A DNA stretch of 11,439 nt from Pseudomonadota bacterium (GCA_022560215.1 JADFTO010000069.1:1-11439), one strand, 5' to 3'; counted from the first letter of the stretch, positions 1 to 7,033 are shown. Numbers and translations are program-made. Notes: generated by a model not told the origin, from the letters alone.

Positions 1-291
1 GCCAGCCTGGACGAGATCATAGGCTTCCCCGAGGTGGAGGGCGCCTATGGGGGCCCGGCCCTGTTCGTCGCGGGCGAGCTGTCGAGATACATCCGAGCGG
101 ACCACATGGAGACCATCAAGCGGCTTTTCCCCAACGTGCGGACGGCCACCATCCCCGATGCCGGACATTGGGTCCACGCCGACCGGCCGGGACCCTTCAT
201 CGAGACGGTCCGGGATTTCCTGGAAAGGGAGTGCAAGAGCCCCCTCGGCGCGTGCCCGGCATGGAGAGCTGACATCCAATCCCCGGGTTAG
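1..291 (+). CDS. Alpha/beta hydrolase, C-terminal fragment (cut by window edge)
   Basis: The reading frame is open from base 1 and stops with TAG at 289-291, giving the last 96 residues of a protein whose start lies outside the window. A beta-strand 'GPALFVAGELS' followed by 'YIRADHMETIKRLFP' and then 'IPDAGHWVHADRP' is the usual C-terminal layout of YbfF-like alpha/beta hydrolases. In these the strand leads to the acid region and the His of the AGHWVHA motif is the catalytic His of the Ser-Asp/Glu-His triad. The nucleophile elbow is not in the window, so activity cannot be judged. After the final helix (FIETVRDFLE) there is an extra tail of about 20 residues ending in QSPG that is not typical of the family. 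The substrate is unknown; esterase or hydrolase is as far as I would go. Confidence 0.85.
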   Translation, partial: ASLDEIIGFPEVEGAYGGPALFVAGELSRYIRADHMETIKRLFPNVRTATIPDAGHWVHADRPGPFIETVRDFLERECKSPLGACPAWRADIQSPG

Positions 292-346
292 AGAACATTC
301 ATTGGCTGATGCGGTTCAGCAGAGGTGATCCAAAAACCAGTGATTT

Positions 347-403
347 ACGTACCGTATTGGGTCTAACGTCTCGGGCAGTCAAACGCGACAACGTACGGCA
401 CGT
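347..403. repeat. Imperfect 10-bp inverted repeat just upstream of the MFS start
   Basis: ACGTACCGTA at 347-356 and TACGGCACGT at 394-403 are inverted copies with 9 of 10 positions matching, separated by 37 bp. The right arm ends two bases before the ATG of the transporter gene. It could be a regulator site or a leader hairpin covering the start codon region. It may also be chance, as the arms are short and imperfect. No other gene, terminator or convincing promoter is visible in 292-405. Confidence 0.25.
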
Positions 404-405
404 GC

Positions 406-1644
406 ATGAAGATCGCCCACTCGGATGGAGAGCGGGCCGCTGCTACTGGCCTGAGAGCTATCCCAAAGAGCATTTGGGCGTTGGGCTTCGTCAGCCTGTT
501 TATGGATACCTCCTCGGAGCTGATCCATAGCCTGCTCCCGGTATTCTTGGTTTCCGTGCTCGGAGCCAGCGCCCTATCCGTGGGTTTCATCGAGGGGGTA
601 GCCGAAGCAACGGCTGCCATCACCAAAGTTTTTTCCGGAACGCTCAGCGACTATTTGGGAAAACGCAAGATGTTGACGGTGATCGGTTATGGCTTGGCCG
701 CCGTCACGAAACCGTTGTTTCCGCTCGCCGGCTCGGTCGCTTTGATTTTCACCGCCCGTCTCATTGACCGTATCGGCAAAGGCATACGGGGCGCTCCCCG
801 TGATGCTCTGATCGGCGACATTGCGCCGTCACATCTGCGGGGTGCCTGTTATGGCCTCAGGCAATCCCTTGACACGGTTGGCGCATTTGCTGGCCCTCTG
901 CTTGCGATAGCGTTCATGGTTTTGTTGGCGAACGACATCCAAGCGGTCTTTTGGATTGCCGTGATCCCCGCGTTCATAAGCGTTGCCATTCTGATATTCG
1001 CCGTCAAAGAACCAGAAACGACCCGCTCCGAGGGCGAAACGCGCTCGCCAATCCGGGTCCAGGACCTGCGCCGAATGGGAGCGGCGTACTGGTGGCTGGT
1101 GATCGTTGGCGCCGTGTTGGCGATGGCCCGTTTCAGCGAAGCCTTTCTGGTGCTTCGCGCCGAAAACATCGGCCTCTCGATCGCCCTCGTGCCGATGGTG
1201 TTTGTGGTCTTGAACGCCGTCTATGCGGCCTCGGCTTATCCGGCCGGCACCCTTTCGGATCGGATGGATCGGCGGTTCATTTTGATGATCGGGTTTGTCG
1301 TTCTTATTGTGGCGGATGTCGTTCTTGCTCTGGCGACGGGCATATGGCTGGTCATGGCGGGCGTTGTCCTGTGGGGCCTGCACATGGGGCTGACCCAAGG
1401 TCTGCTGGCCGCCATGGTGGCGGATGCGACGCCACCGAAAATTCGCGGCACCGCTTTCGGTATCTTCAACCTGGCGACGGGATTGGCGTTATTGGGCGGG
1501 AACTTGATCGCCGGGTTGCTCTGGGACCACTACGGACCGTTCGCTACATTCTTCGTGGGTGCGGGCATCACGGCAGTTGCCCTGGCTGGTTTGGTCGCCT
1601 TGCAGGGTAGCGGTCTTCCTGTTCGGAACGAGGATGAGGGATGA
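406..1644 (+). CDS. MFS transporter (12 TM, unknown substrate)
   Basis: This 412-residue inner-membrane protein has the length and hydrophobic pattern of a 12-helix major facilitator. Visible signatures are the motif A loop between TM2 and TM3 (GTLSDYLGKRK, residues 78-88), a second half-copy in the C-terminal half (GTLSDRMDRR), and RIGKGIRGAPRDAL at about 122-135. The last is typical of a bacterial MFS subgroup annotated only as general permeases or putative drug/sugar exporters. The N-terminal SSELIHSLLPVFL also fits that subgroup. The substrate cannot be read from sequence. ATG 406 is the most upstream start, since an in-frame TAA lies at 364-366, and later starts would cut into TM1. No good Shine-Dalgarno precedes it. 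By eye the codon use (many TTT, TTG, GTT, GCG) is less GC-biased than the following genes, which may mean transfer. It is followed by 243 bp without a gene and does not look like part of an operon. Confidence 0.93.
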   Translation: MKIAHSDGERAAATGLRAIPKSIWALGFVSLFMDTSSELIHSLLPVFLVSVLGASALSVGFIEGVAEATAAITKVFSGTLSDYLGKRKMLTVIGYGLAAVTKPLFPLAGSVALIFTARLIDRIGKGIRGAPRDALIGDIAPSHLRGACYGLRQSLDTVGAFAGPLLAIAFMVLLANDIQAVFWIAVIPAFISVAILIFAVKEPETTRSEGETRSPIRVQDLRRMGAAYWWLVIVGAVLAMARFSEAFLVLRAENIGLSIALVPMVFVVLNAVYAASAYPAGTLSDRMDRRFILMIGFVVLIVADVVLALATGIWLVMAGVVLWGLHMGLTQGLLAAMVADATPPKIRGTAFGIFNLATGLALLGGNLIAGLLWDHYGPFATFFVGAGITAVALAGLVALQGSGLPVRNEDEG

Positions 1645-1698
1645 AGTAGAAGCCCGATCCCCCCCGGTTGATCACACGGGCGCCGGCGGAAGGTCAAG

Positions 1699-1725
1699 GG
1701 CCGGGTCCCCGACGACCGCCCGGCC
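1699..1725 (+). other. GC-rich hairpin downstream of the MFS gene, not a clear terminator
   Basis: GGCCGGG (1699-1705) and CCCGGCC (1719-1725) form a perfect 7-bp stem around a 13-base loop, 55 bp after the transporter stop codon. There is no T-run after it, so it is at best a factor-dependent stop or a 3' stabilising structure. The rest of 1645-1752 holds nothing I recognise. Confidence 0.3.
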
Positions 1726-1752
1726 GGGGCCGAAGAATTCGTCCCGGCGGCC

Positions 1753-1781
1753 CTTGCGAAAGGGGACGTTGCGACATATCT
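1753..1781 (+). promoter_or_regulatory. Candidate sigma-32 (RpoH) heat-shock promoter of hsp20
   Basis: CTTG at 1753-1756 and CATATCT at 1775-1781 are 18 bases apart. They resemble the CTTG ... CYTATNT layout described for RpoH promoters in alphaproteobacteria, with one mismatch in the -10. A start about six bases downstream would fall near 1787, exactly where the first of three leader hairpins begins. This agreement supports the call, although the start site itself is inferred. Confidence 0.5.
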
Positions 1782-1787
1782 CAGTCC

Positions 1788-1887
1788 CGAGGCGGATGCC
1801 TTCCATGGGTCCGCTTCGATACCGCAATCGGGATCCGGCCATGGTGGCGGGTTCCGGGTTCATATCGCTTAATTAGGAGGATATGCC
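1788..1887 (+). promoter_or_regulatory. ROSE-like RNA thermometer in the hsp20 leader
   Basis: Three hairpins follow one another up to the start codon. Hairpin 1 pairs CGAGGCGGA (1788-1796) with TCCGCTTCG (1810-1818): 9 bp including one G-U. Hairpin 2 pairs GGATCCGGCCA (1831-1841) with TGGCGGGTTCC (1845-1855) around a TGG loop, with only a T-T and a G-G mismatch; weaker pairing extends outward to 1826/1860. Hairpin 3 pairs CATATC (1861-1866) with GATATG (1880-1885) and encloses the Shine-Dalgarno AGGAGG (1875-1880). It also holds TCGCT at 1865-1869, which matches the U(U/C)GCU motif that ROSE elements place opposite the Shine-Dalgarno with a G-G pair. ROSE elements repress small heat-shock genes at low temperature and melt on heating. 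Position, number of hairpins, motif and target gene all agree. The folding is by hand and no energy was computed. Confidence 0.7.
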
Positions 1888-2352
1888 ATGCGTGCATACG
1901 ATTTCTCTCCCCTGTTCCGTTACTCCGTCGGCTTCGACCGCTTGCAGCGTCTCATGGACTCAGCACTCGAGCGGACGGAAGTGAGCTATCCGCCCTACAA
2001 CATCGAAAGCGTGGACGAAAACGCTTACAGGATCACCGTTGCCGTCGCCGGTTTCGGCGAGGGTGACCTCGACGTCACCGTCGTGGACGACACGCTGACC
2101 ATCAGCGGCAAGAAGGAAGACGAGGACAAGAGCACGGCTTACCTGCATCGAGGCATCGCCGAGCGGGCCTTCCAGCTGAAGTTCAACCTGGCCGATCACG
2201 TCAAGGTCCGGGACGCCGCTCTCGAGAACGGCGTACTCGTCGTCACCCTGGAGCGCGAGGTTCCGGAGGAACTGAAGCCCCGCAAGATCCCCATCGGGAC
2301 GTCCCTCGCCGGGAAGGTGGGTGAGCTGGCCGAGCTGAAAAAGGCGGCCTGA
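1888..2352 (+). CDS. Small heat-shock protein, Hsp20/IbpA family
   Basis: This is a 154-residue cytoplasmic ATP-independent holdase that binds unfolding proteins and hands them to DnaK/ClpB. The N-terminal FDRLQRLMDSALE is typical of IbpA-like class A proteins. The alpha-crystallin domain runs from about residue 36 (YNIESVDENAYRITVAVAG) to about 125, with YLHRGIAERAF at 85-95 and the conserved strand LENGVLVVTL at 112-121. The C-terminal anchor for oligomer assembly is the I-P-I of RKIPI at 134-136. The ATG has a strong Shine-Dalgarno (AGGAGG, 1875-1880) that lies inside a predicted thermometer hairpin. An RpoH-like promoter sits about 105 bp upstream and a strong terminator follows, so the gene is most likely a single unit induced by heat at both transcription and translation. 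The gene symbol could be ibpA or hspA, but orthology cannot be settled from the sequence. Confidence 0.95.
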   Translation: MRAYDFSPLFRYSVGFDRLQRLMDSALERTEVSYPPYNIESVDENAYRITVAVAGFGEGDLDVTVVDDTLTISGKKEDEDKSTAYLHRGIAERAFQLKFNLADHVKVRDAALENGVLVVTLEREVPEELKPRKIPIGTSLAGKVGELAELKKAA

Positions 2353-2370
2353 ACAGCCCGCCGAGGATGG

Positions 2371-2405
2371 GGTGCGCGCCGCAGCGCCGGCGCGCACCTT
2401 CTTTT
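2371..2405 (+). terminator. Rho-independent terminator of hsp20
   Basis: GGTGCGCGCC (2371-2380) and GGCGCGCACC (2389-2398) form a perfect 10-bp GC-rich stem with an 8-base loop. It is followed directly by TTCTTTT. It starts 18 bp after the hsp20 stop codon, which is ideal for ending that transcript. Confidence 0.85.
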
Positions 2406-2468
2406 CGTCCTGCTGGTCCTTCGTTCCCGCCGGGTGCCCGCCATGCCCGGTTTCCCCTGCCAAGATCA

Positions 2469-2498
2469 TTGCGGTCCCGAGCCGGAGAACGATATCTT
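2469..2498 (+). promoter_or_regulatory. Weak candidate sigma-70 promoter for the PLP-enzyme gene
   Basis: TTGCGG (2469-2474) and TATCTT (2493-2498) are 18 bp apart, in the gap between the hsp20 terminator and the next gene. Both hexamers are only partial matches. The main support is position, because the preceding terminator means the next gene needs its own promoter. Confidence 0.25.
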
Positions 2499-2528
2499 AC
2501 AGGTGCGGCGACCGTTGCCGTGGACGTG

Positions 2529-2558
2529 TCCCGAAGCGGCCTTCGGGATGTTCCCGAA
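2529..2558 (+). other. Hairpin with an alternative downstream partner in the PLP-enzyme leader
   Basis: TCCCGAAG (2529-2536) and CTTCGGGA (2541-2548) form a perfect 8-bp stem around CGGC. The same right arm can instead pair over 7 bp with TCCCGAA at 2552-2558. This gives two mutually exclusive hairpins 75 bp before the gene. It may be a leader structure or chance in GC-rich DNA. No leader peptide or T-run is seen. Confidence 0.3.
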
Positions 2559-2633
2559 CGCCCGTCTCCGCGCCTGGACTCTCCGCCGTTTCCCGATACC
2601 CTGTTATCTTCGTCCAGGCTGAGGAAGCAAGGC

Positions 2634-3863
2634 ATGAAAGAGTTCGACGCCGAATTCGCCCGCGGTTTGTTCCCGCCCGCGCTCCGGCGCTGGGCTTTCT
2701 TCGAGAATGCCGGCGGCAGCTACGTGCCGAATTCCGTGGTCGAGCGCGTCTGCGCCTACATGACCGAGAGCCAGGTCCAGCCGGGGGGCGTCTATCCGGC
2801 CTCGGCCCTGGCCGCCCGGCGCATGACCGAGGGCCACGAAGCAATGGCGGCCATGATCGGGGCCGATGCGGACGAGGTCACGGTGGCGGCGTCCACCTCC
2901 ATCAACGTCTACGTGCTGGCCCATGCCTTGAGGCCCCTGTGGGCGGACGGCGACCGGGTCATCGTCTCGATCCAGAACCACGAAGCCAACTCGGGCCCCT
3001 GGCGCCGCCTGGCCGAGACCGGGATCGAGGTGGTGGAATGGCCGGTGGACTCCGACACGGGGGCCCTGTCCGATCTCGAGGCCCTGCTCACCGATCGCAC
3101 GCGGATTGTCGCCTTCCCCCATGTCTCAAACATTCTCGGGGCCATCAACGACGTCGCCGCCATCACCCGCCTGGTCCACGACGCGGGGGCGCTGGTTTGC
3201 GTCGATGGGGTCGCCTTCGCCCCCCACCGGGCCATGGACGTCAAGGCCTGGGACGTGGATTTCTACCTCTTCAGTTTCTACAAGGTGTTCGGCCCCCACA
3301 TGGGGTGCCTCTACGGCAAGAAGGAGCTCCTGCGCCAGGCCAAGGGGCAGTCCCACTACTTCATCGGCGAGGACGAGACGGCGAGGAAGCTCAATCCGGC
3401 GGGTCCCCAGCATGAAATGATCGCCGCCCTGGCCGGCATCGCGGACTATTTCGAGGCCCTGGCCGCCCATCACCTGAGCCAGCCGCCGAACGATTTTCAC
3501 GAACGCATCAAGGCCGTCATGGAGATTGCCACGGCCCACGAGGAGACCCTGGCCCGGCGCTTCGCCGAATTCGCGGCCTGCAAGCCGGGCCTGCGCCTGA
3601 TCGGGCCGGAAAGCGGCGAGGCCGCCCTGCGCGCGCCGACGTTTTCCTTCGTCTTCGATGGCGTGCCCTCGGCCGAGGTTCCTCCCCGGCTGCTCGCCGA
3701 CAGGATCGCTGTCTCCAACGGGCATTTCTACGCCAAGCGCTTGGTGCAGGCCGTCGGCATCGGGGACGCCGACGACGGCGTGGTGCGGGCTTCCATGGCG
3801 CACTACAACACCATGGACGAAGTCGAGCGTCTGATCGGCGCCCTTGACCGGATAGTGCCCTAA
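2634..3863 (+). CDS. PLP-dependent class V aminotransferase / cysteine-desulfurase-like protein
   Basis: This 409-residue cytoplasmic enzyme has fold-type I PLP chemistry. The N-terminal FFENAGGSYVP, the phosphate-cup strand TVAASTSIN (about 83-91), NHEAN with H116 (stacks on PLP), HVSNILG (163-169), the PLP-nitrogen Asp D191 in VCVDGVAFAPH, and the Schiff-base Lys K217 in FSFYKVFGPH are all present. R385 in VRASMAHYN is in the usual place for the substrate carboxylate. The group is often annotated as 'cysteine desulfurase family protein'. However, the loop that carries the persulfide Cys in NifS/SufS here reads VSNGHFYAKRL (360-370), with no Cys, so desulfurase activity is doubtful. A lyase, epimerase or kynureninase-like reaction is equally possible. 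ATG 2634 is chosen because GAGGA at 2621-2625 precedes it and homology begins there; longer in-frame starts run back into the hsp20 terminator. It stands alone, with no suf or isc gene nearby. Confidence 0.9.
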   Translation: MKEFDAEFARGLFPPALRRWAFFENAGGSYVPNSVVERVCAYMTESQVQPGGVYPASALAARRMTEGHEAMAAMIGADADEVTVAASTSINVYVLAHALRPLWADGDRVIVSIQNHEANSGPWRRLAETGIEVVEWPVDSDTGALSDLEALLTDRTRIVAFPHVSNILGAINDVAAITRLVHDAGALVCVDGVAFAPHRAMDVKAWDVDFYLFSFYKVFGPHMGCLYGKKELLRQAKGQSHYFIGEDETARKLNPAGPQHEMIAALAGIADYFEALAAHHLSQPPNDFHERIKAVMEIATAHEETLARRFAEFAACKPGLRLIGPESGEAALRAPTFSFVFDGVPSAEVPPRLLADRIAVSNGHFYAKRLVQAVGIGDADDGVVRASMAHYNTMDEVERLIGALDRIVP

Positions 3864-3917
3864 GGGGTCTTGGGAGCCTCGATTCAAAACACGTTTCGCG
3901 CTATCATTCGGGGGCGT

Positions 3918-3944
3918 GGATCGCGGCCCCGGGGAGGCCGATCC
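3918..3944 (+). other. Bulged hairpin between the PLP-enzyme and CHAT genes
   Basis: GGAT (3918-3921) pairs with ATCC (3941-3944) and CGGCC (3924-3928) pairs with GGCCG (3936-3940), leaving a two-base CG bulge and a 7-base loop. It lies 55 bp after one gene and 37 bp before the next. There is no T-run, so it is not a standard terminator. It could be a weak 3' structure or part of the CHAT leader. Confidence 0.3.
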
Positions 3945-3980
3945 AGGCAAAGATACATTTCTGGATAGAGGGGGGAGGCG

Positions 3981-6900
3981 ATGACCATCCGCCTATCGCT
4001 CCTGGGCGCGGTCCTGCTGTTGGCGGCACTCGCCGCCTGCCAGGGCGGCGGGCCGCCGGCCCTCACCCTGGACGAGGCCAAGAAGGCCACCGCCGAGTTC
4101 AGCGGCTCCTTCACGCCGCCGCCTCGCACCATCAAGAACATCATGGCCCGGATCGATGAGAGCCGATCGTCCGGGGAGCACTGCGGCCTGGTTCCCCCCC
4201 AGACCGACGAGGAAATCCGCAAGATCATGATGGCGTTCCCCGCCCCAAGAAGTGGTGACTGGCGGCGTGTTAAATATGTGGCAAGCCAAGCGTCCGAGCA
4301 GTTCTACAACGGCAACTACCGGCGCGGCATAAAACTCATGAAATGGGCCGTTGATGAAGCTCCCGTCGGGGCTAGTTTCACCGCCACCTTTCTGGGGGAA
4401 CTCGCTTCTTACCAGGCCCATGGCGGGGAATTCGAAGAAGCCGAACATACCCTGGGGCAAGCGATCTCGCTTCAATCGGGCATTAAGAATTGGGGCGGCT
4501 ATAAAAAAAGCGGCCTGGACTGGCTGAACTTCCATGTCAGCGAAAGCCGGGGCACCCTGGCCGCCGCCAAGGGGCAGTTGGCGCTGGCCGAGGCCTATTA
4601 CCGCAAGGCCATCGACATCGCCGGGAAAGGGGATGGGGTGATGGTCCGCGATCTCCGCCACGAATTCGCCAAGCTGTCCCTGGCCCGGACGCTGGCCAGC
4701 CAGGGCCGGCTGCTGGAAGCCGAAAACATCCTCCGGGAGTTGTTGAAGGACACCCTGCCCAACGTGACGCCGGTGGTCGCCATCGCCATGCTGCGCTACA
4801 GCGAGGTGCTCTACGAACAGGGCCGCTACACGGAAGCGGAAACCGTTGCCCGGACCACGGTCAAGATGTTCCGGGGCCTGTGCACGGCGCCCGAGAACAT
4901 CCAGCTGGCCGAGGCCCGCAATTCCCTGGCCAAGACCCTGGTCGCCCAGGAACGCTGGGGCCACGCCCTTGAACAGTACGACACCATCCGCGCCGCCATG
5001 GCCAAGGACATGGATTCCTATGACCGCCTGTTCAGCGGCACCCTATACAAGGGCCTGGCCTTGCTGCGCACCGGGCGCACGGACGAGGCGGCCCGGGACC
5101 TGGCCAAGGCGTTGCAGCGCACCGAGGAACGCCTCGGCTCGAAACATTACAGGGCGGCAGAGATTCGCGGCTTCCTCGCCATGGCCCGGCTCCAGGAAGG
5201 GGCGTCCGCAGAGGCCCTGGACGCGTTCGCCGCCGCCACCAAAATCCTGCTTACCCGGTCGCGGGAATCGGACGACGAAAGCAACACCTTCAAGGCCCGG
5301 GACCAGCGCCTGAACCTGATCCTGGAATCCTACATGGGGCTGCTCGCCGACATCCGGGGCACGGATCTGGAGAAAAAAGCCGGCATCGATGCCATGTCGA
5401 AATCTTTCAAGTTGGCCGACACCGCACGCTCCCGCGCCATCCAGCGGGCGCTGGCGGCGAGCGGGTCGCGCGCCGCCCTCAAGGACCCGGCGCTGGCCGA
5501 CCTGGCGCGCCGCGAGCAGGACACCCAGAAACAGATCACGGCCCTCTACGGCACCCTGGCGGCGGAGTTCACGCGCCCGCCCCAGGAGCGGAACCTGGCC
5601 CGGCTCCAGGGCCTGAAGACCACCATCGACCAGCTTCGCGGCGCCCGGGCTGTCCTGATGGAGGAGATCGAGCGCCGCTTCCCCGACTACGCCGAACTCA
5701 TAAACCCGAAGCCGCTGACCATCGAGGACGCACGGTCTGTATTGCGCCCCGGCGAGGCGCTGATCTCTACCTACGTCGGCAGGGAGCGGACCTTCGTCTG
5801 GGCGGTGCCCCATCGTGGCGAGGTCGTTTTTAAGGCCGTTGGCATGGGCCAGGAGGACCTGAGCGACACCGTGGCGCTGTTGCGCGGGGCCTTGGAGCCC
5901 AACGCCCGGACCTTGGGAGACATTCCAGAATTTGACGTGGCGGCGGCTTACAAACTCTACGAGCGGCTGCTTGCACCCGTGAAGGCAGGTTGGGGAGACG
6001 CAAACAGCCTGCTCATCGTGGCCCACGGGCCCTTGGGCTACCTGCCCATGTCCATCCTGCCCACCGAAAACGTAGCACTCGGCCCGGAGCGCGAGCCCTT
6101 GTTCGCCAACTACCGGGACGTGCCCTGGCTGGCCCGCACCCACGCCATCACCATGCTGCCCTCGGTGGCGTCCCTGAAGACGCTCAGAAGCCTGCCGCCG
6201 GGGGACGACAAACGCCTGCCCTTCGCCGGCTTCGGCGATCCCTGGTTCAGCACCGAACAGGCGGCAAGCGCGGCCCTGCCCAAGGCCAAGCCGCAACGGG
6301 TGGCGGCGCTGGCGTCCCGGGGCATCAGGACCCGGGGGCTGCGCTTGCGCGCCGCGCCCAAGACCACCGAGATGGACAGCGCCGAGCTGGCGCGCCTGCC
6401 GCGCCTGCCGGACACGGCGGAAGAGGTCAAGTCCATCGCCATCGCCCTGAACGCCAACCTGACCGAGAGCGTGTTCCTGGGCCGCGAGGCCAACGAGGGC
6501 CGGATCAAGAGCATGGACCTGTCCGGCTACAAGGTGCTGGCCTTCGCCACCCACGGCCTGGTGCCGGGCGACCTCGACGGCCTGGTGCAGCCGGCGCTGG
6601 CGTTCACCTCGCCCGAGGTCTCGGGCGGCTCCGAAGACGGACTGCTGACCATGGGCGAGATATTGGGGCTCAAGCTCAACGCCGACTGGGTGGTGCTGTC
6701 GGCCTGCAACACAGGCTCCGGCCAGGGCGCGGGCGCTGAAGCGGTCTCGGGGCTCGGCCAAGCCTTCTTCTACGCCGGCACGCGGGCGCTCCTGGTCTCC
6801 AACTGGCCGGTCGAGACCACCAGCGCCAAGGCCTTGACCACGGACCTGTTCAAACGCCAGGCCGACGACCCGACCCTGACCCGGGCCGAGGCCCTGAGGC

Positions 6901-7025
6901 AAGCCATGTTGGGGCTCATCGACGGTCCGGGATTCGTTGACGAGGGCAAGGCGGTGTTCTCTTACGCCCATCCGCTCTTCTGGGCCCCCTTCACCCTCAT
7001 CGGCGACGGCGGCGGCGGGGGCTGA
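3981..7025 (+). CDS. TPR-CHAT domain lipoprotein (caspase-like, clan CD peptidase fold)
   Basis: This is a 1014-residue protein. Residues 1-20 form a lipoprotein signal peptide ending in a lipobox with C20. Residue +2 is Gln, not Asp, so Lol sorting to the outer membrane is expected. About 100-480 is a helical tetratricopeptide array, with recognisable units near 137-165, 190-215, 230-256, 268-295, 311-336, 354-380 and 393-420. About 505-560 is a charged, probably coiled-coil linker. The C-terminal CHAT domain runs from about 585 to 1010: AHGPLGYLPMS, HAITMLPS, LPRLPDTAEEV, then the dyad His H858 in FATHG and Cys C909 in LSACNTG, then FFYAGTRALLVSNWPV and a HPLFWAPFTLIG end. Both dyad residues are intact, so proteolysis is plausible; the target is unknown. 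CHAT proteins usually receive a signal through their TPRs. A GGAGG precedes the ATG. The gene is alone on this strand and converges on the DUF924 gene 8 bp away. Confidence 0.92.
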   Translation: MTIRLSLLGAVLLLAALAACQGGGPPALTLDEAKKATAEFSGSFTPPPRTIKNIMARIDESRSSGEHCGLVPPQTDEEIRKIMMAFPAPRSGDWRRVKYVASQASEQFYNGNYRRGIKLMKWAVDEAPVGASFTATFLGELASYQAHGGEFEEAEHTLGQAISLQSGIKNWGGYKKSGLDWLNFHVSESRGTLAAAKGQLALAEAYYRKAIDIAGKGDGVMVRDLRHEFAKLSLARTLASQGRLLEAENILRELLKDTLPNVTPVVAIAMLRYSEVLYEQGRYTEAETVARTTVKMFRGLCTAPENIQLAEARNSLAKTLVAQERWGHALEQYDTIRAAMAKDMDSYDRLFSGTLYKGLALLRTGRTDEAARDLAKALQRTEERLGSKHYRAAEIRGFLAMARLQEGASAEALDAFAAATKILLTRSRESDDESNTFKARDQRLNLILESYMGLLADIRGTDLEKKAGIDAMSKSFKLADTARSRAIQRALAASGSRAALKDPALADLARREQDTQKQITALYGTLAAEFTRPPQERNLARLQGLKTTIDQLRGARAVLMEEIERRFPDYAELINPKPLTIEDARSVLRPGEALISTYVGRERTFVWAVPHRGEVVFKAVGMGQEDLSDTVALLRGALEPNARTLGDIPEFDVAAAYKLYERLLAPVKAGWGDANSLLIVAHGPLGYLPMSILPTENVALGPEREPLFANYRDVPWLARTHAITMLPSVASLKTLRSLPPGDDKRLPFAGFGDPWFSTEQAASAALPKAKPQRVAALASRGIRTRGLRLRAAPKTTEMDSAELARLPRLPDTAEEVKSIAIALNANLTESVFLGREANEGRIKSMDLSGYKVLAFATHGLVPGDLDGLVQPALAFTSPEVSGGSEDGLLTMGEILGLKLNADWVVLSACNTGSGQGAGAEAVSGLGQAFFYAGTRALLVSNWPVETTSAKALTTDLFKRQADDPTLTRAEALRQAMLGLIDGPGFVDEGKAVFSYAHPLFWAPFTLIGDGGGGG

Positions 7026-7033
7026 GAGGGGCT

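Noticed and set aside
829..1398. 189-codon minus-strand frame in the MFS gene
   Set aside because: It is His/Gln/Arg-rich and antisense to transmembrane helices; no ribosome site or homology signal is seen.
1699..1725. Intrinsic terminator after the MFS gene
   Set aside because: The stem is good, but the loop is long and no T-run follows, so it is listed only as a hairpin.
1559..2066. Overlapping Arg/Pro-rich frames (1559-1876 and 1668-2066) in the MFS-hsp20 gap
   Set aside because: They overlap the ends of two real genes and the structured hsp20 leader, and their products look like random GC-rich translation.
2367..2633. N-terminal extension of the PLP enzyme to an ATG at 2367
   Set aside because: The extra 89 residues are low-complexity Arg/Pro/Ser-rich, start just before the hsp20 terminator stem, and have no ribosome site. 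ATG 2634 has GAGGA at good spacing and begins where family similarity begins.
5043..6971. 642-codon open frame on the minus strand inside the CHAT gene
   Set aside because: It is antisense to a gene with clear TPR and CHAT motifs. Its translation is Gly/Gln/Arg-rich with no recognisable domain, as expected for a shadow frame in GC-rich coding DNA.
3981..7025. Link of the TPR-CHAT protein to a type III-E CRISPR (Craspase) system
   Set aside because: No gRAMP/Cas7-11, Cas1, Cas2 or repeat-spacer array is present, and the protein has a lipoprotein signal that would take it out of the cytoplasm.
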